5,458 bases of DNA from Hyphomicrobiales bacterium (lineage in GTDB: Bacteria > Pseudomonadota > Alphaproteobacteria > Rhizobiales > Devosiaceae). Below, piece by piece: positions 1-5,353 of the stretch. The stretch spans positions 1-5,458 of the forward strand of contig WFPQ01000346.1 of the NCBI GenBank assembly GCA_015487515.1. Direction: 5' to 3'. The notes below the pieces were generated by a model. It made no database searches. It saw nothing but the letters and a program-made list of their open reading frames with translations, and was not told the origin of the DNA. Position 1 is the stretch's first letter, and every line of letters begins with the position of its first letter. Made by a program: the position numbers and the translations under genes.

Positions 1-1
1 A

Positions 2-1006
2 AAAGACGTGATAAATCCCTCACGGTTTCGTTCTGCGGCCCGCCGGGCCATCAGGGACATCGGCTATGAACAGGAAGGCTTTCACTGGAAAAATGCCAGG
101 ATTGATGTCCTGTTGCATTTCCAGTCGACTCACATTGCCCAAGGGGTAGACAATGCCGCCGATGAAAACGGTTCCGAAGGGGCAGGCGACCAGGGAATAA
201 TGTTCGGTTATGCCTGCAATGAGACCGAAGAGCTGATGCCCGCTCCCATCCATTATGCCCACAAGATACTCGAACTGCTGGCGACAGCAAGAAAACAGGG
301 CATTGGTGACGTGGCAAAGCTGGGGCCCGATGCAAAGAGCCAGGTCACCGTTCACTACGTGGACAACAGGCCGTCCGAGGTTACCCAGATCGTGCTTTCG
401 ACCCAGCACACGGACGAAAGCTGGGATTCGGCCAAGGTGCGCGAAGTCGTGGAACCCCATGTTAGGGAGGCCCTTAAGGGTCTGAAAATTGCCGATGATT
501 GCAAATGGTACATAAATCCGACCGGCAAATTCGTCATCGGCGGACCCGACGGGGACGCAGGACTGACCGGGCGCAAGATCATAGTCGATACCTATGGGGG
601 CGCTGCTCCCCATGGGGGCGGAGCCTTTTCGGGCAAGGATACCACCAAGGTCGACCGCTCGGCCGCCTATGCGGCCCGCTACCTGGCCAAGAACGTGGTT
701 GCCGCAAAGCTGGCAGAACGCTGTACCATTCAACTTTCCTATGCCATTGGCATTGCCAAACCCCTGTCCATCTATGTCAATACCCATGGCACCGGTACCG
801 TGGCCGACAAGAAGATTGAACAGGCCCTGGCCCGGGTCATGGACCTTTCGCCATCAGGCATTCGCAAGGCCCTTGATCTGAACCGGCCCATCTATGCCAA
901 GACCTCAGCCTATGGACATTTTGGCCGCAAGCCGGGCCGGGGCGGCACTTTCCCATGGGAAAAGCTCAACCTGGTAAAGGACCTGAAACGGGCAGTGGCA
1001 CAATAG
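2..1006 (+). CDS. metK: S-adenosylmethionine synthetase, 5'-truncated by the window edge
   Basis: The enzyme makes S-adenosylmethionine from methionine and ATP in the cytosol, releasing phosphate and pyrophosphate. The frame is open from base 2; the GTG at 8 is internal, since the text there ([17 protein letters not shown]) matches a region roughly 60-70 residues into the usual ~390-residue protein. Counting the GTG as residue 1, visible signatures are [12 protein letters not shown] (58-69), the [20 protein letters not shown] region (170-189), the glycine-rich phosphate-binding loop GGGAFSGKD (203-211) followed by [20 protein letters not shown] (242-248), NRPIY (292-296) and the terminal AYGHFGR...FPWEK (301-319). 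The C-terminus is complete and ends in TAG. The residue after SGKD is Thr, where bacterial enzymes usually have Pro; human MAT2A has Tyr there, so this position tolerates change. The promoter, and any SAM riboswitch upstream, lie outside the window. Family assignment is secure. Confidence 0.98.
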   Translation, partial: KDVINPSRFRSAARRAIRDIGYEQEGFHWKNARIDVLLHFQSTHIAQGVDNAADENGSEGAGDQGIMFGYACNETEELMPAPIHYAHKILELLATARKQGIGDVAKLGPDAKSQVTVHYVDNRPSEVTQIVLSTQHTDESWDSAKVREVVEPHVREALKGLKIADDCKWYINPTGKFVIGGPDGDAGLTGRKIIVDTYGGAAPHGGGAFSGKDTTKVDRSAAYAARYLAKNVVAAKLAERCTIQLSYAIGIAKPLSIYVNTHGTGTVADKKIEQALARVMDLSPSGIRKALDLNRPIYAKTSAYGHFGRKPGRGGTFPWEKLNLVKDLKRAVAQ

Positions 1007-1080
1007 GGGCCGGGGAGGCCCGTGATTTGACCTGCAATCCGGCTCAGGACCCCAAACGGGATCTTGCGATGCCCGGGGTT

Positions 1081-1101
1081 TGCCAGATCCCGGATCTGGC
1101 A
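1081..1101 (+). repeat. Perfect 9-bp hairpin downstream of metK
   Basis: TGCCAGATC (1081-1089) and GATCTGGCA (1093-1101) are exact inverted repeats around a 3-base centre, CCG. They lie 75 bases after the metK stop. In RNA this would be a stable hairpin, but no T-run follows on the + strand and no A-run precedes it, so it is not a classical intrinsic terminator in either direction. It could protect the 3' end of the metK message, slow polymerase for Rho-dependent termination, or be a protein site on DNA. A second, weaker hairpin follows at 1148-1162 (TGCCC/GGGCA, 5-base loop). The rest of the 212-base gap shows no convincing gene. Confidence 0.5.
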
Positions 1102-1182
1102 CGGGTGAAACCTGAAATGATGATCAAAAGGCGGAATTTTACAAAACTGCCCCGTTCGGGCACTATCAGGCCTGGCCGGGAC

Positions 1183-1210
1183 TTGTCATTGCCGGGAAAT
1201 TTTCCATAAA
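1183..1210 (+). promoter_or_regulatory. Candidate sigma-70-type promoter for trmB, possibly leaderless
   Basis: TTGTCA (1183-1188, five of six matches to TTGACA) is followed after 16 bases by CATAAA (1205-1210, four of six matches to TATAAT). A start site about seven bases further on would fall around 1217, essentially at the trmB ATG at 1219. No Shine-Dalgarno-like purine run lies within 15 bases of that ATG, which fits a leaderless message. Leaderless mRNAs are common in Alphaproteobacteria. The assignment is by eye and short motifs of this kind occur by chance; trmB could instead be read through from metK. Confidence 0.3.
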
Positions 1211-1218
1211 AATCGTAC

Positions 1219-1944
1219 ATGAGCAGGAACCCGAATACCCAAAAAAAACCGCACGACAAATCCGGGCACCGGGCATTCTTCGGCCGGGTGGCCGGCAAGC
1301 GCCTGCACAGGGGCCAGCAATTGCTGTTTGAAGAACTGCTGCCGGAGCTGGAAATAATACTGCCCGAAAATGGCCGGTTTGAAACAAAAAGGATTCCGGG
1401 CCGCAGGGGCCATGAAAAAATCCTGGAAATCGGCTATGGGGGCGGCGAGCACCTGGCCCGACTGGCCATGGAAAACCCCGAGACCGACTTCATCGGCTGC
1501 GAGGTGTTTACCGGCGGCATCGGCAAGATGCTCCAGAAGATAAAGACCCACGACATAGGAAACATCTCCCTGTTCACCAGCGATGCCTACAGGCTGCTGA
1601 AGGCACTGCCCGATGCTTCCATTGCAAAATGCCACCTGCTTTATCCCGACCCGTGGCCAAAGACCCGCCACAACAAGCGCCGGTTCGTCTCCCCCACAAC
1701 CCTTGAAGAACTGGCCCGGGTGATGACCGGCGGCGGCAGGTTTTACTTTGCCACCGATATCGAGGATTATGCCAACTGGACCCTGGCCCACATGTTGCGC
1801 CAGAATCAGTTTGAATGGCAGGTTTCTGCAAGGCCGGGATTCTGGCATGTTCCCTTTGCCGGCTGGCAACCGACCCGGTATGAGATCAAGGCCCGGCGCC
1901 AGGGACGCAACAGGAGTTTTTATCTCTCCTTCGTCCGTGTCTGA
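1219..1944 (+). CDS. trmB: tRNA (guanine-N7-)-methyltransferase
   Basis: TrmB uses SAM to make 7-methylguanosine at position 46 in the variable loop of tRNAs, in the cytosol. The 241-residue product carries the family signatures in order: an N-terminal FGRVAGKRL...RGQQLLFEELLP segment (21-42) typical of alphaproteobacterial TrmB, the SAM-binding motif LEIGYGGGEHL (69-79), the acidic position in FIGCEVF (E95), the catalytic DPWPKTRHNKRR stretch (144-155), TDIEDYANW (179-187) and the C-terminal tRNA/cofactor motif TRYEIKARRQGR (219-230). The length is normal. ATG 1219 is the first start codon after an in-frame TAA at 1207, so no longer N-terminus is possible; there is no Shine-Dalgarno sequence in front of it. 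It sits 212 bases after metK, a usual alphaproteobacterial pairing of SAM synthesis with a SAM-using enzyme. No key residue is missing. Confidence 0.97.
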   Translation: MSRNPNTQKKPHDKSGHRAFFGRVAGKRLHRGQQLLFEELLPELEIILPENGRFETKRIPGRRGHEKILEIGYGGGEHLARLAMENPETDFIGCEVFTGGIGKMLQKIKTHDIGNISLFTSDAYRLLKALPDASIAKCHLLYPDPWPKTRHNKRRFVSPTTLEELARVMTGGGRFYFATDIEDYANWTLAHMLRQNQFEWQVSARPGFWHVPFAGWQPTRYEIKARRQGRNRSFYLSFVRV

Positions 1945-1984
1945 AAACATTCCCGGCAAAGGGTAATGGGGCAGGAATGGCAAA

Positions 1985-2119
1985 ATGAAGCCATGGTGGA
2001 AAAAACCCTGCCGGAGTTGCAAGGCGTATCTGCAGGATGCATTTGCCAGGATATATTTGCAATGTGAGTTTTTACCGGATGGCTTCTGCAGGGCACAGGT
2101 TTTGCAAAACTGTGCTTGA
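1985..2119 (+). CDS. Possible small cysteine-containing protein, unrecognised
   Basis: A 44-codon reading frame starts at ATG 1985 and ends at TGA 2117-2119, inside the long trmB-rimP gap. AGGA at 1973-1976 lies eight bases before the ATG, a reasonable ribosome site and better than that of trmB. The product begins MKPWWKKPCRSCK, basic and with a CxxC pair (C9, C12), and has further cysteines at 27, 35 and 43; there is no signal peptide or membrane segment. I do not recognise it. Against it: it is short, its end overlaps the palindrome at 2093-2115 and the candidate -35 box at 2116-2121, and a chance frame of this length is not rare. Five cysteines in 44 residues could suggest a small metal-binding or redox-active protein, but that is speculation. 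Confidence 0.22.
   Translation: MKPWWKKPCRSCKAYLQDAFARIYLQCEFLPDGFCRAQVLQNCA
2093..2115. repeat. Imperfect 23-bp palindrome abutting the rimP operon promoter
   Basis: The centre, GTTTTGCAAAAC (2099-2110), is a perfect 12-bp palindrome. Outside it GCACA (2093-2097) mirrors TGTGC (2111-2115), offset by one extra base, so that as RNA GCACAG pairs with CTGTGC with one bulged G. The element ends exactly where the candidate -35 hexamer (2116) begins. That position suits a transcription factor operator, activating or repressing; no regulator family can be named from the motif. No T-run follows, so it is not a terminator for trmB. Confidence 0.45.
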
Positions 2120-2144
2120 TTAAAGGACGGCAAGCGTATATATC
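2116..2144 (+). promoter_or_regulatory. Candidate promoter of the rimP-nusA-ylxR-infB operon
   Basis: TTGATT (2116-2121) is followed after 17 bases by TATATC (2139-2144), within a longer TATATATC run. This fits the alphaproteobacterial housekeeping pattern, TTGAC-like -35 and a TANAWC-type -10. Transcription would begin near 2150, giving a leader of about 118 nucleotides before the rimP start codon. No equally good promoter is visible between the terminator hairpin at 2173-2204 and rimP, so transcripts from here would have to pass that hairpin. Confidence 0.5.
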
Positions 2145-2172
2145 GGTCTCAAATTCTCAGGATCGACTTGTG

Positions 2173-2204
2173 AGAGTGGGTGCCGGACGGCCCCGCTCTT
2201 TTTT
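2173..2204 (+). terminator. Intrinsic terminator / likely attenuator in the rimP leader
   Basis: AGAGTGGG (2173-2180) pairs with CCCGCTCT (2192-2199), with one T-G wobble. After a bulged T at 2181 the stem continues as GCC (2182-2184) with GGC (2189-2191), closing a GGAC tetraloop. That is 11 base pairs with mostly G-C content at the top, followed directly by six T (2199-2204). This is a textbook Rho-independent terminator. It lies 64 bases before rimP and downstream of the best visible promoter, so it probably acts as an attenuator for the operon; alternatively it just ends the metK-trmB transcript. Two upstream TCTCA copies (2147-2151 and 2155-2159) can each pair with TGAGA (2171-2175), which includes the base of the left arm, offering a weak competing fold. 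Confidence 0.85.
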
Positions 2205-2235
2205 ATTAGCCGGTCCCCGGGCATTGCAGACAGAC

Positions 2236-2251
2236 GCCGGTCCCGTCCGGC
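2236..2251 (+). other. Stem-loop directly before the rimP ribosome site
   Basis: GCCGG (2236-2240) and CCGGC (2247-2251) form a 5-bp G-C stem with a 6-base loop, three bases before GGTGA (2254-2258), the likely Shine-Dalgarno of rimP. The right-hand side, CCGTCCGGC (2243-2251), is also perfectly complementary over nine bases to GCCGGACGG (2182-2190), the apical part of the terminator hairpin. A 9-base direct repeat, GCCGGTCCC, occurs at 2209-2217 and 2236-2244. These choices could modulate access to the rimP start; this is inferred from complementarity alone. Confidence 0.4.
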
Positions 2252-2267
2252 CTGGTGAAATGATGAC

Positions 2268-2888
2268 ATGAAACCTGCCAGCCACCCAGAGCCAGGGAGT
2301 TTTGAAAAATTGTCCGAACGCCGTTACATTCTTGAAAGCGGACAGGAACAGCGCATCGCGGCCATCATCGAGCCCGTTGTCAGGGATATGGGTTTTTGCC
2401 TGGTCCGGGTCAAGATACTGCCGGACAATGGCTGCACCCTGCAGATCATGGCCGAAGATGAAAACGGCAATTTCACCATTGCCCAGTGCCAGGCCCTCAG
2501 CAACGAGATATCCCCATTGCTGGATGTGGAAGAACCCATCAAGGGGCCCTACCACCTGGAGGTGTCTTCTCCCGGCATAGACCGCCCCCTGGTCCGGCAC
2601 AGGGATTTCGTGCGCTGGCAGGGACACGAGGCCCGGGTGGAAATGACCCGGATGCTTGATGGACGCAAGCGTTTCAGGGGGGTGATAAAACAGGTGGAGA
2701 ATGACAGGATAACCATCACCCTGCCCGACGTGCCCGAGGGGGCAAGGGCCGATTTTGAACTGCCAATGGCCGACATGGGCAGCGCAAAGCTGGTTCTAAA
2801 CGACCGCCTGCTGGAAGAGGCGCGCCGGGAGCAGGAAAAAAATCCCGTTTTGGATGATCCCGAAATAACCGAAATCGAACAGAACTGA
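2268..2888 (+). CDS. rimP: Ribosome maturation factor RimP
   Basis: RimP binds free 30S ribosomal subunits and helps late assembly, notably uptake of S12, in the cytoplasm. The 206-residue product has the two-domain plan: an alpha/beta N-terminal domain at about 27-108 (IIEPVVRDMGFCLVRVKI early on, DVEEPI at 86-91) ending in the family signature LEVSSPGIDRPL (97-108), and an SH3-like C-terminal domain at about 110-185 with GRKRFRG (132-138). A charged tail, rich in Glu, follows. The N-terminal ~25 residues are a variable extension also seen in related alphaproteobacterial RimP. ATG 2268 is the first start after an in-frame TGA at 2256 and has GGTGA (2254-2258) nine bases ahead; the ATGs at 2260 and 2263 are in another frame. 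It leads the nusA-infB operon, with only 21 bases to nusA, and is probably controlled by the leader upstream. Confidence 0.97.
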   Translation: MKPASHPEPGSFEKLSERRYILESGQEQRIAAIIEPVVRDMGFCLVRVKILPDNGCTLQIMAEDENGNFTIAQCQALSNEISPLLDVEEPIKGPYHLEVSSPGIDRPLVRHRDFVRWQGHEARVEMTRMLDGRKRFRGVIKQVENDRITITLPDVPEGARADFELPMADMGSAKLVLNDRLLEEARREQEKNPVLDDPEITEIEQN

Positions 2889-2909
2889 AAAATATTTAGG
2901 AGACCAAGC

Positions 2910-4544
2910 ATGTCCGTTTCAGCCAATCGCCTGGAGCTATTGCAAATCGCCGATGCCGTGGCCCGGGAAAAATCCATCGACCGGATGATAGTCATAGAGG
3001 CCATGCAGGACGCCATATCACGGGCCGCCCGGGCCCGATACGGGGCCGAAACCGAAATCAAGACCGAAATCGACCCGAAAACCGGGGAAATGCGCCTGTG
3101 GCGATTGCTCGAAATCGTGGAAAATGTCGAGGAAGCCTCGCGCCAGATCTCCCTTTCCCAGGCCAAGAAACAAAACCCGGATGCCAAGTTCGGCGACTAT
3201 CTCAGCGAACCGTTGCCCCCAATCGAATTCGACCGCATCGCCGCCCAGTCCGCCAAGCAGGTAATCGTGCAAAAGGTGCGCGATGCCGAACGCGAACGCA
3301 TGTATGGGGAATATGTCGACCGGATCGGCGAAATCGTCAACGGCTCGGTCAAGCGGGTGGAATATGGCAACGTGATAGTCGACCTGGGACGGGGCGAGGC
3401 CATAGTGCGCCGGGACGAACTGATACCGCGAGAACAGTTCCGCTATGGTGACCGCATCCGGGCCATCATCTATGACGTGCGCCGCGAACAGCGCGGGCCC
3501 CAGATATTCCTGTCACGCACCCATCCCCAGTTCATGGCCAAGCTGTTCATGCAGGAAGTTCCCGAAATCTATGACGGCATAATCACCATACGCTCGATTG
3601 CCCGGGATCCCGGATCAAGGGCCAAGATCGCCGTGGCCTCTTCGGACAGCTCCATCGACCCGGTCGGGGCCTGCGTGGGCATGCGGGGCTCGAGGGTGCA
3701 GGCCGTGGTCGGGGAATTGCAGGGAGAAAAAATCGACATCATTCCCTGGACGGACAATATTGCCGATCTGGTGGTTTCGGCCCTGCAGCCGGCAGAGGTG
3801 ATAAAGGTGGTGCTCGACGAACAGGCCGAACGCATCGAGGTCGTGGTTCCCGATGATCAGCTTTCCCTGGCCATCGGCCGCCGGGGCCAGAACGTGCGCC
3901 TTGGCTCCCAGCTGATCGGGTGGGACATCGATATACTGACCGAACAGGAAGAAAGCGAACGGCGCCAGAAGGAATTCGTCGAACGCTCCCAACTGTTCAC
4001 CAAGGCTCTTAATGTCGATGAAACCGTTGCCCAGCTGCTGGCATCCGAAGGATTTTCATCCGTAGAGGAACTGGCCTTTGTCGAGCCATCCGAAATCTCG
4101 ATGATCGAGGGCTTTGACGAGGATACAACGGCTGAAATCCAGTCCCGCGCCAATGAATATCTGGATACCATGGAAAAGGCCCATGACGAGGAGCGCATTG
4201 AACTCGGGGTTCTGGACGAACTCTACCAGATAGACGGGCTGACCGGAGCCATGCTGGTGGCCATCGGAAAGGATGGGGTAAAATCCATAGAGGACTTTGC
4301 CGGATATGCGGCCGATGACCTGGTAGGATGGACCGAGCGCAAGGACGGGGAATCCAAACATTACGAGGGTACCCTAGGCGCATTTCCCATATCCCGGGAA
4401 GAGGCAGAACAGATGATAATGCAGGCCAGGACGCTGGCCGGATGGATCAGCGAGGAAGAAACGGAAGCTGCAACCGGAAACGGAGAGGCCGAAGACGGCG
4501 CCGGGGATGAAGATGAAAAAGCCGGCCAGAACGATGCAGGCTAG
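2910..4544 (+). CDS. nusA: Transcription termination/antitermination factor NusA
   Basis: NusA binds RNA polymerase and nascent RNA, enhances pausing and hairpin-dependent termination, and joins antitermination complexes on rRNA operons. The 544-residue product shows the full domain order: polymerase-binding N-terminal domain (about 1-125), S1 domain (about 134-202, VNGSVKRVEYGNVIVDLGRG), KH1 with GMRG (257-260, in CVGMRGSRVQAVVGELQGEK), KH2 with GRRG (323-326, in LAIGRRGQNVRLGSQL), then two helix-hairpin-helix acidic repeats (about 366-422 and 436-513) and a Gly/Glu/Asp-rich tail from 514. The two acidic repeats are shared with E. coli and other proteobacterial NusA and absent from the shorter Bacillus form. 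AGGAG at 2898-2902, seven bases before ATG 2910, is the best ribosome site in the window and fixes the start. In E. coli NusA represses its own operon; the leader terminator here makes similar feedback plausible but unproven. Confidence 0.99.
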   Translation: MSVSANRLELLQIADAVAREKSIDRMIVIEAMQDAISRAARARYGAETEIKTEIDPKTGEMRLWRLLEIVENVEEASRQISLSQAKKQNPDAKFGDYLSEPLPPIEFDRIAAQSAKQVIVQKVRDAERERMYGEYVDRIGEIVNGSVKRVEYGNVIVDLGRGEAIVRRDELIPREQFRYGDRIRAIIYDVRREQRGPQIFLSRTHPQFMAKLFMQEVPEIYDGIITIRSIARDPGSRAKIAVASSDSSIDPVGACVGMRGSRVQAVVGELQGEKIDIIPWTDNIADLVVSALQPAEVIKVVLDEQAERIEVVVPDDQLSLAIGRRGQNVRLGSQLIGWDIDILTEQEESERRQKEFVERSQLFTKALNVDETVAQLLASEGFSSVEELAFVEPSEISMIEGFDEDTTAEIQSRANEYLDTMEKAHDEERIELGVLDELYQIDGLTGAMLVAIGKDGVKSIEDFAGYAADDLVGWTERKDGESKHYEGTLGAFPISREEAEQMIMQARTLAGWISEEETEAATGNGEAEDGAGDEDEKAGQNDAG

Positions 4545-4565
4545 ATCAAAGAGGTGCCGGATTTG

Positions 4566-4610
4566 CTGATGACCTTGTCGCTTATTCCGGACACCGACTT
4601 GCCCCATCAG
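4566..4610 (+). other. Possible stem-loop in the nusA-ylxR gap
   Basis: CTGATG (4566-4571) and CATCAG (4605-4610) are exact inverted repeats enclosing a smaller GTCG/CGAC pair (4577-4580 and 4595-4598), with an internal loop between the two. No T-run follows. It may be a processing site or an mRNA structure that tunes translation of the next gene, but an imperfect structure of this size can arise by chance. Confidence 0.25.
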
Positions 4611-4636
4611 GGCCCAAAATACCGGAACATGCAATC

Positions 4637-5236
4637 ATGGCAAAGGACAAGACGACAATTCGCGAATGCGCCCTGCAAAGAGTCCAGAAGCCCATCGGGC
4701 AATTATTACGTTTCGTCCTTGGCCCGGATGGTGAAATAGTGCCCGATGTGGATGCAAGGGCCCCGGGACGCGGAGTCTGGATATCGGACAGTGAACTTTG
4801 TGTCGGGCAGGCGGTGAAAAAAAATGTCTTCGCCAAAAGCTTAAAACAAAAGGTCAATGTGCCATCAGAGCTTGCACAAATCACGCGGAGGCGGTTAGAA
4901 CAGCGTCTGAAGGGGGCGCTGGGCCTTGCCCGCAAGGCGGGACAGTTGCAAACCGGGGCAACAAGGGTCAGATCGGCCATCGCTTCTGGAAATGTCATTG
5001 CCCTGATAACGGCAAGGGATGCGGCAAGGGATGGCCGGAGAAAAATGATTGCAGCCCTAAGGGCCGCTGAAAATGATGATGAGGTGCCCCACTTCGATAT
5101 CCTGACCTCAGAGCAATTGGGTTTGGCATTGGGGCAGGAAAATGTGATACATGCGGCACTGACGAATGGTGCGGCGGCGGAATCAGCCCTGTTACGGGCG
5201 AAAAAACTTGACCGCTACGGCAGGATCGAGGTTTGA
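4637..5236 (+). CDS. YlxR (DUF448) domain fused to an L7Ae/L30e-like RNA-binding domain
   Basis: This is a predicted RNA-binding protein of 199 residues. The N-terminal YlxR domain (about 8-80) has the family pattern: C11 after an Arg-containing start, LLRFVLGPDGEIVPD (23-37), and the hallmark PGRGVW (43-48). The second half (about 94-190), beginning LGLARKAGQLQTG, with an ILTSEQLGLALGQ stretch (155-167) and NVIHAAL (169-175), resembles the L7Ae/L30e fold of the YlxQ family. In Bacillus ylxR and ylxQ are separate neighbouring genes between nusA and infB; in Alphaproteobacteria they are commonly one fused gene in the same place, as here. B. subtilis YlxR has been linked to RNase P RNA; whether that applies here is unknown. 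The frame is open upstream to 4517 but holds no ATG, GTG or TTG before 4637, so this start is forced; the ribosome site (GGA at 4624-4626) is weak, suggesting modest expression or coupling to nusA. Confidence 0.93.
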   Translation: MAKDKTTIRECALQRVQKPIGQLLRFVLGPDGEIVPDVDARAPGRGVWISDSELCVGQAVKKNVFAKSLKQKVNVPSELAQITRRRLEQRLKGALGLARKAGQLQTGATRVRSAIASGNVIALITARDAARDGRRKMIAALRAAENDDEVPHFDILTSEQLGLALGQENVIHAALTNGAAAESALLRAKKLDRYGRIEV

Positions 5237-5250
5237 CCGGGCGGATGATT

Positions 5251-5279
5251 TTGATCGAGGTGCTTGTAATTGGTATCTT
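5251..5279 (+). promoter_or_regulatory. Weak candidate promoter for infB
   Basis: TTGATC (5251-5256) and TATCTT (5274-5279) are separated by 17 bases, each matching four of six consensus positions, 74 bases before the infB start. This could be an internal operon promoter giving extra IF2. The match is modest. The rest of the 117-base gap shows only a small CGCA/TGCG hairpin near 5310 and no terminator. Confidence 0.2.
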
Positions 5280-5353
5280 ATGCTGTCAAACCGGCCAGAA
5301 CATGCAAGGCGCAGAGTGCGTGGGCAACAAAATGTAAACGAGACAGACAATAG

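Noticed and set aside
8..10. GTG as the start of metK
   Set aside because: The frame is open to the window edge and the protein here aligns to an interior part of MetK; the true start lies upstream.
20..787. A 255-codon open frame on the - strand opposite metK
   Set aside because: It is a shadow of the metK coding pattern, with no recognisable domain, and metK itself is unambiguous.
1069..1209. Short + strand frames in the metK-trmB gap, from ATG 1069 or ATG 1117 to TAA 1207
   Set aside because: The second has a GGTGA eight bases ahead, but the 30-46 residue products look like low-information sequence and run through both hairpins and the candidate trmB promoter; nothing supports translation.
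1948..1979. CATTCC/GGAATG inverted repeat just after trmB as a terminator
   Set aside because: A 6-bp stem around a 20-base loop with no T-run is too weak to call.
2029..2092. Direct repeat TCTGCAGG at 2029-2036 and 2085-2092
   Set aside because: Eight bases repeated once is within chance for this stretch and no further periodicity accompanies it.
1186..2133. A 315-codon open frame on the - strand covering all of trmB and part of the following gap
   Set aside because: It is antisense to a complete trmB with all family motifs, would start at TTG, and its translation matches no family I recognise; long antisense frames are expected in sequence of this composition.
1945..2267. A tRNA gene before rimP, as with metY in E. 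coli
   Set aside because: No cloverleaf, T-loop consensus or CCA-type acceptor end could be found on either strand of the gap.
4554..4739. A 61-codon frame beginning at GTG 4554 after the GAGGTG motif
   Set aside because: It overlaps the start of the clear YlxR gene in another frame and its product is unrecognisable.
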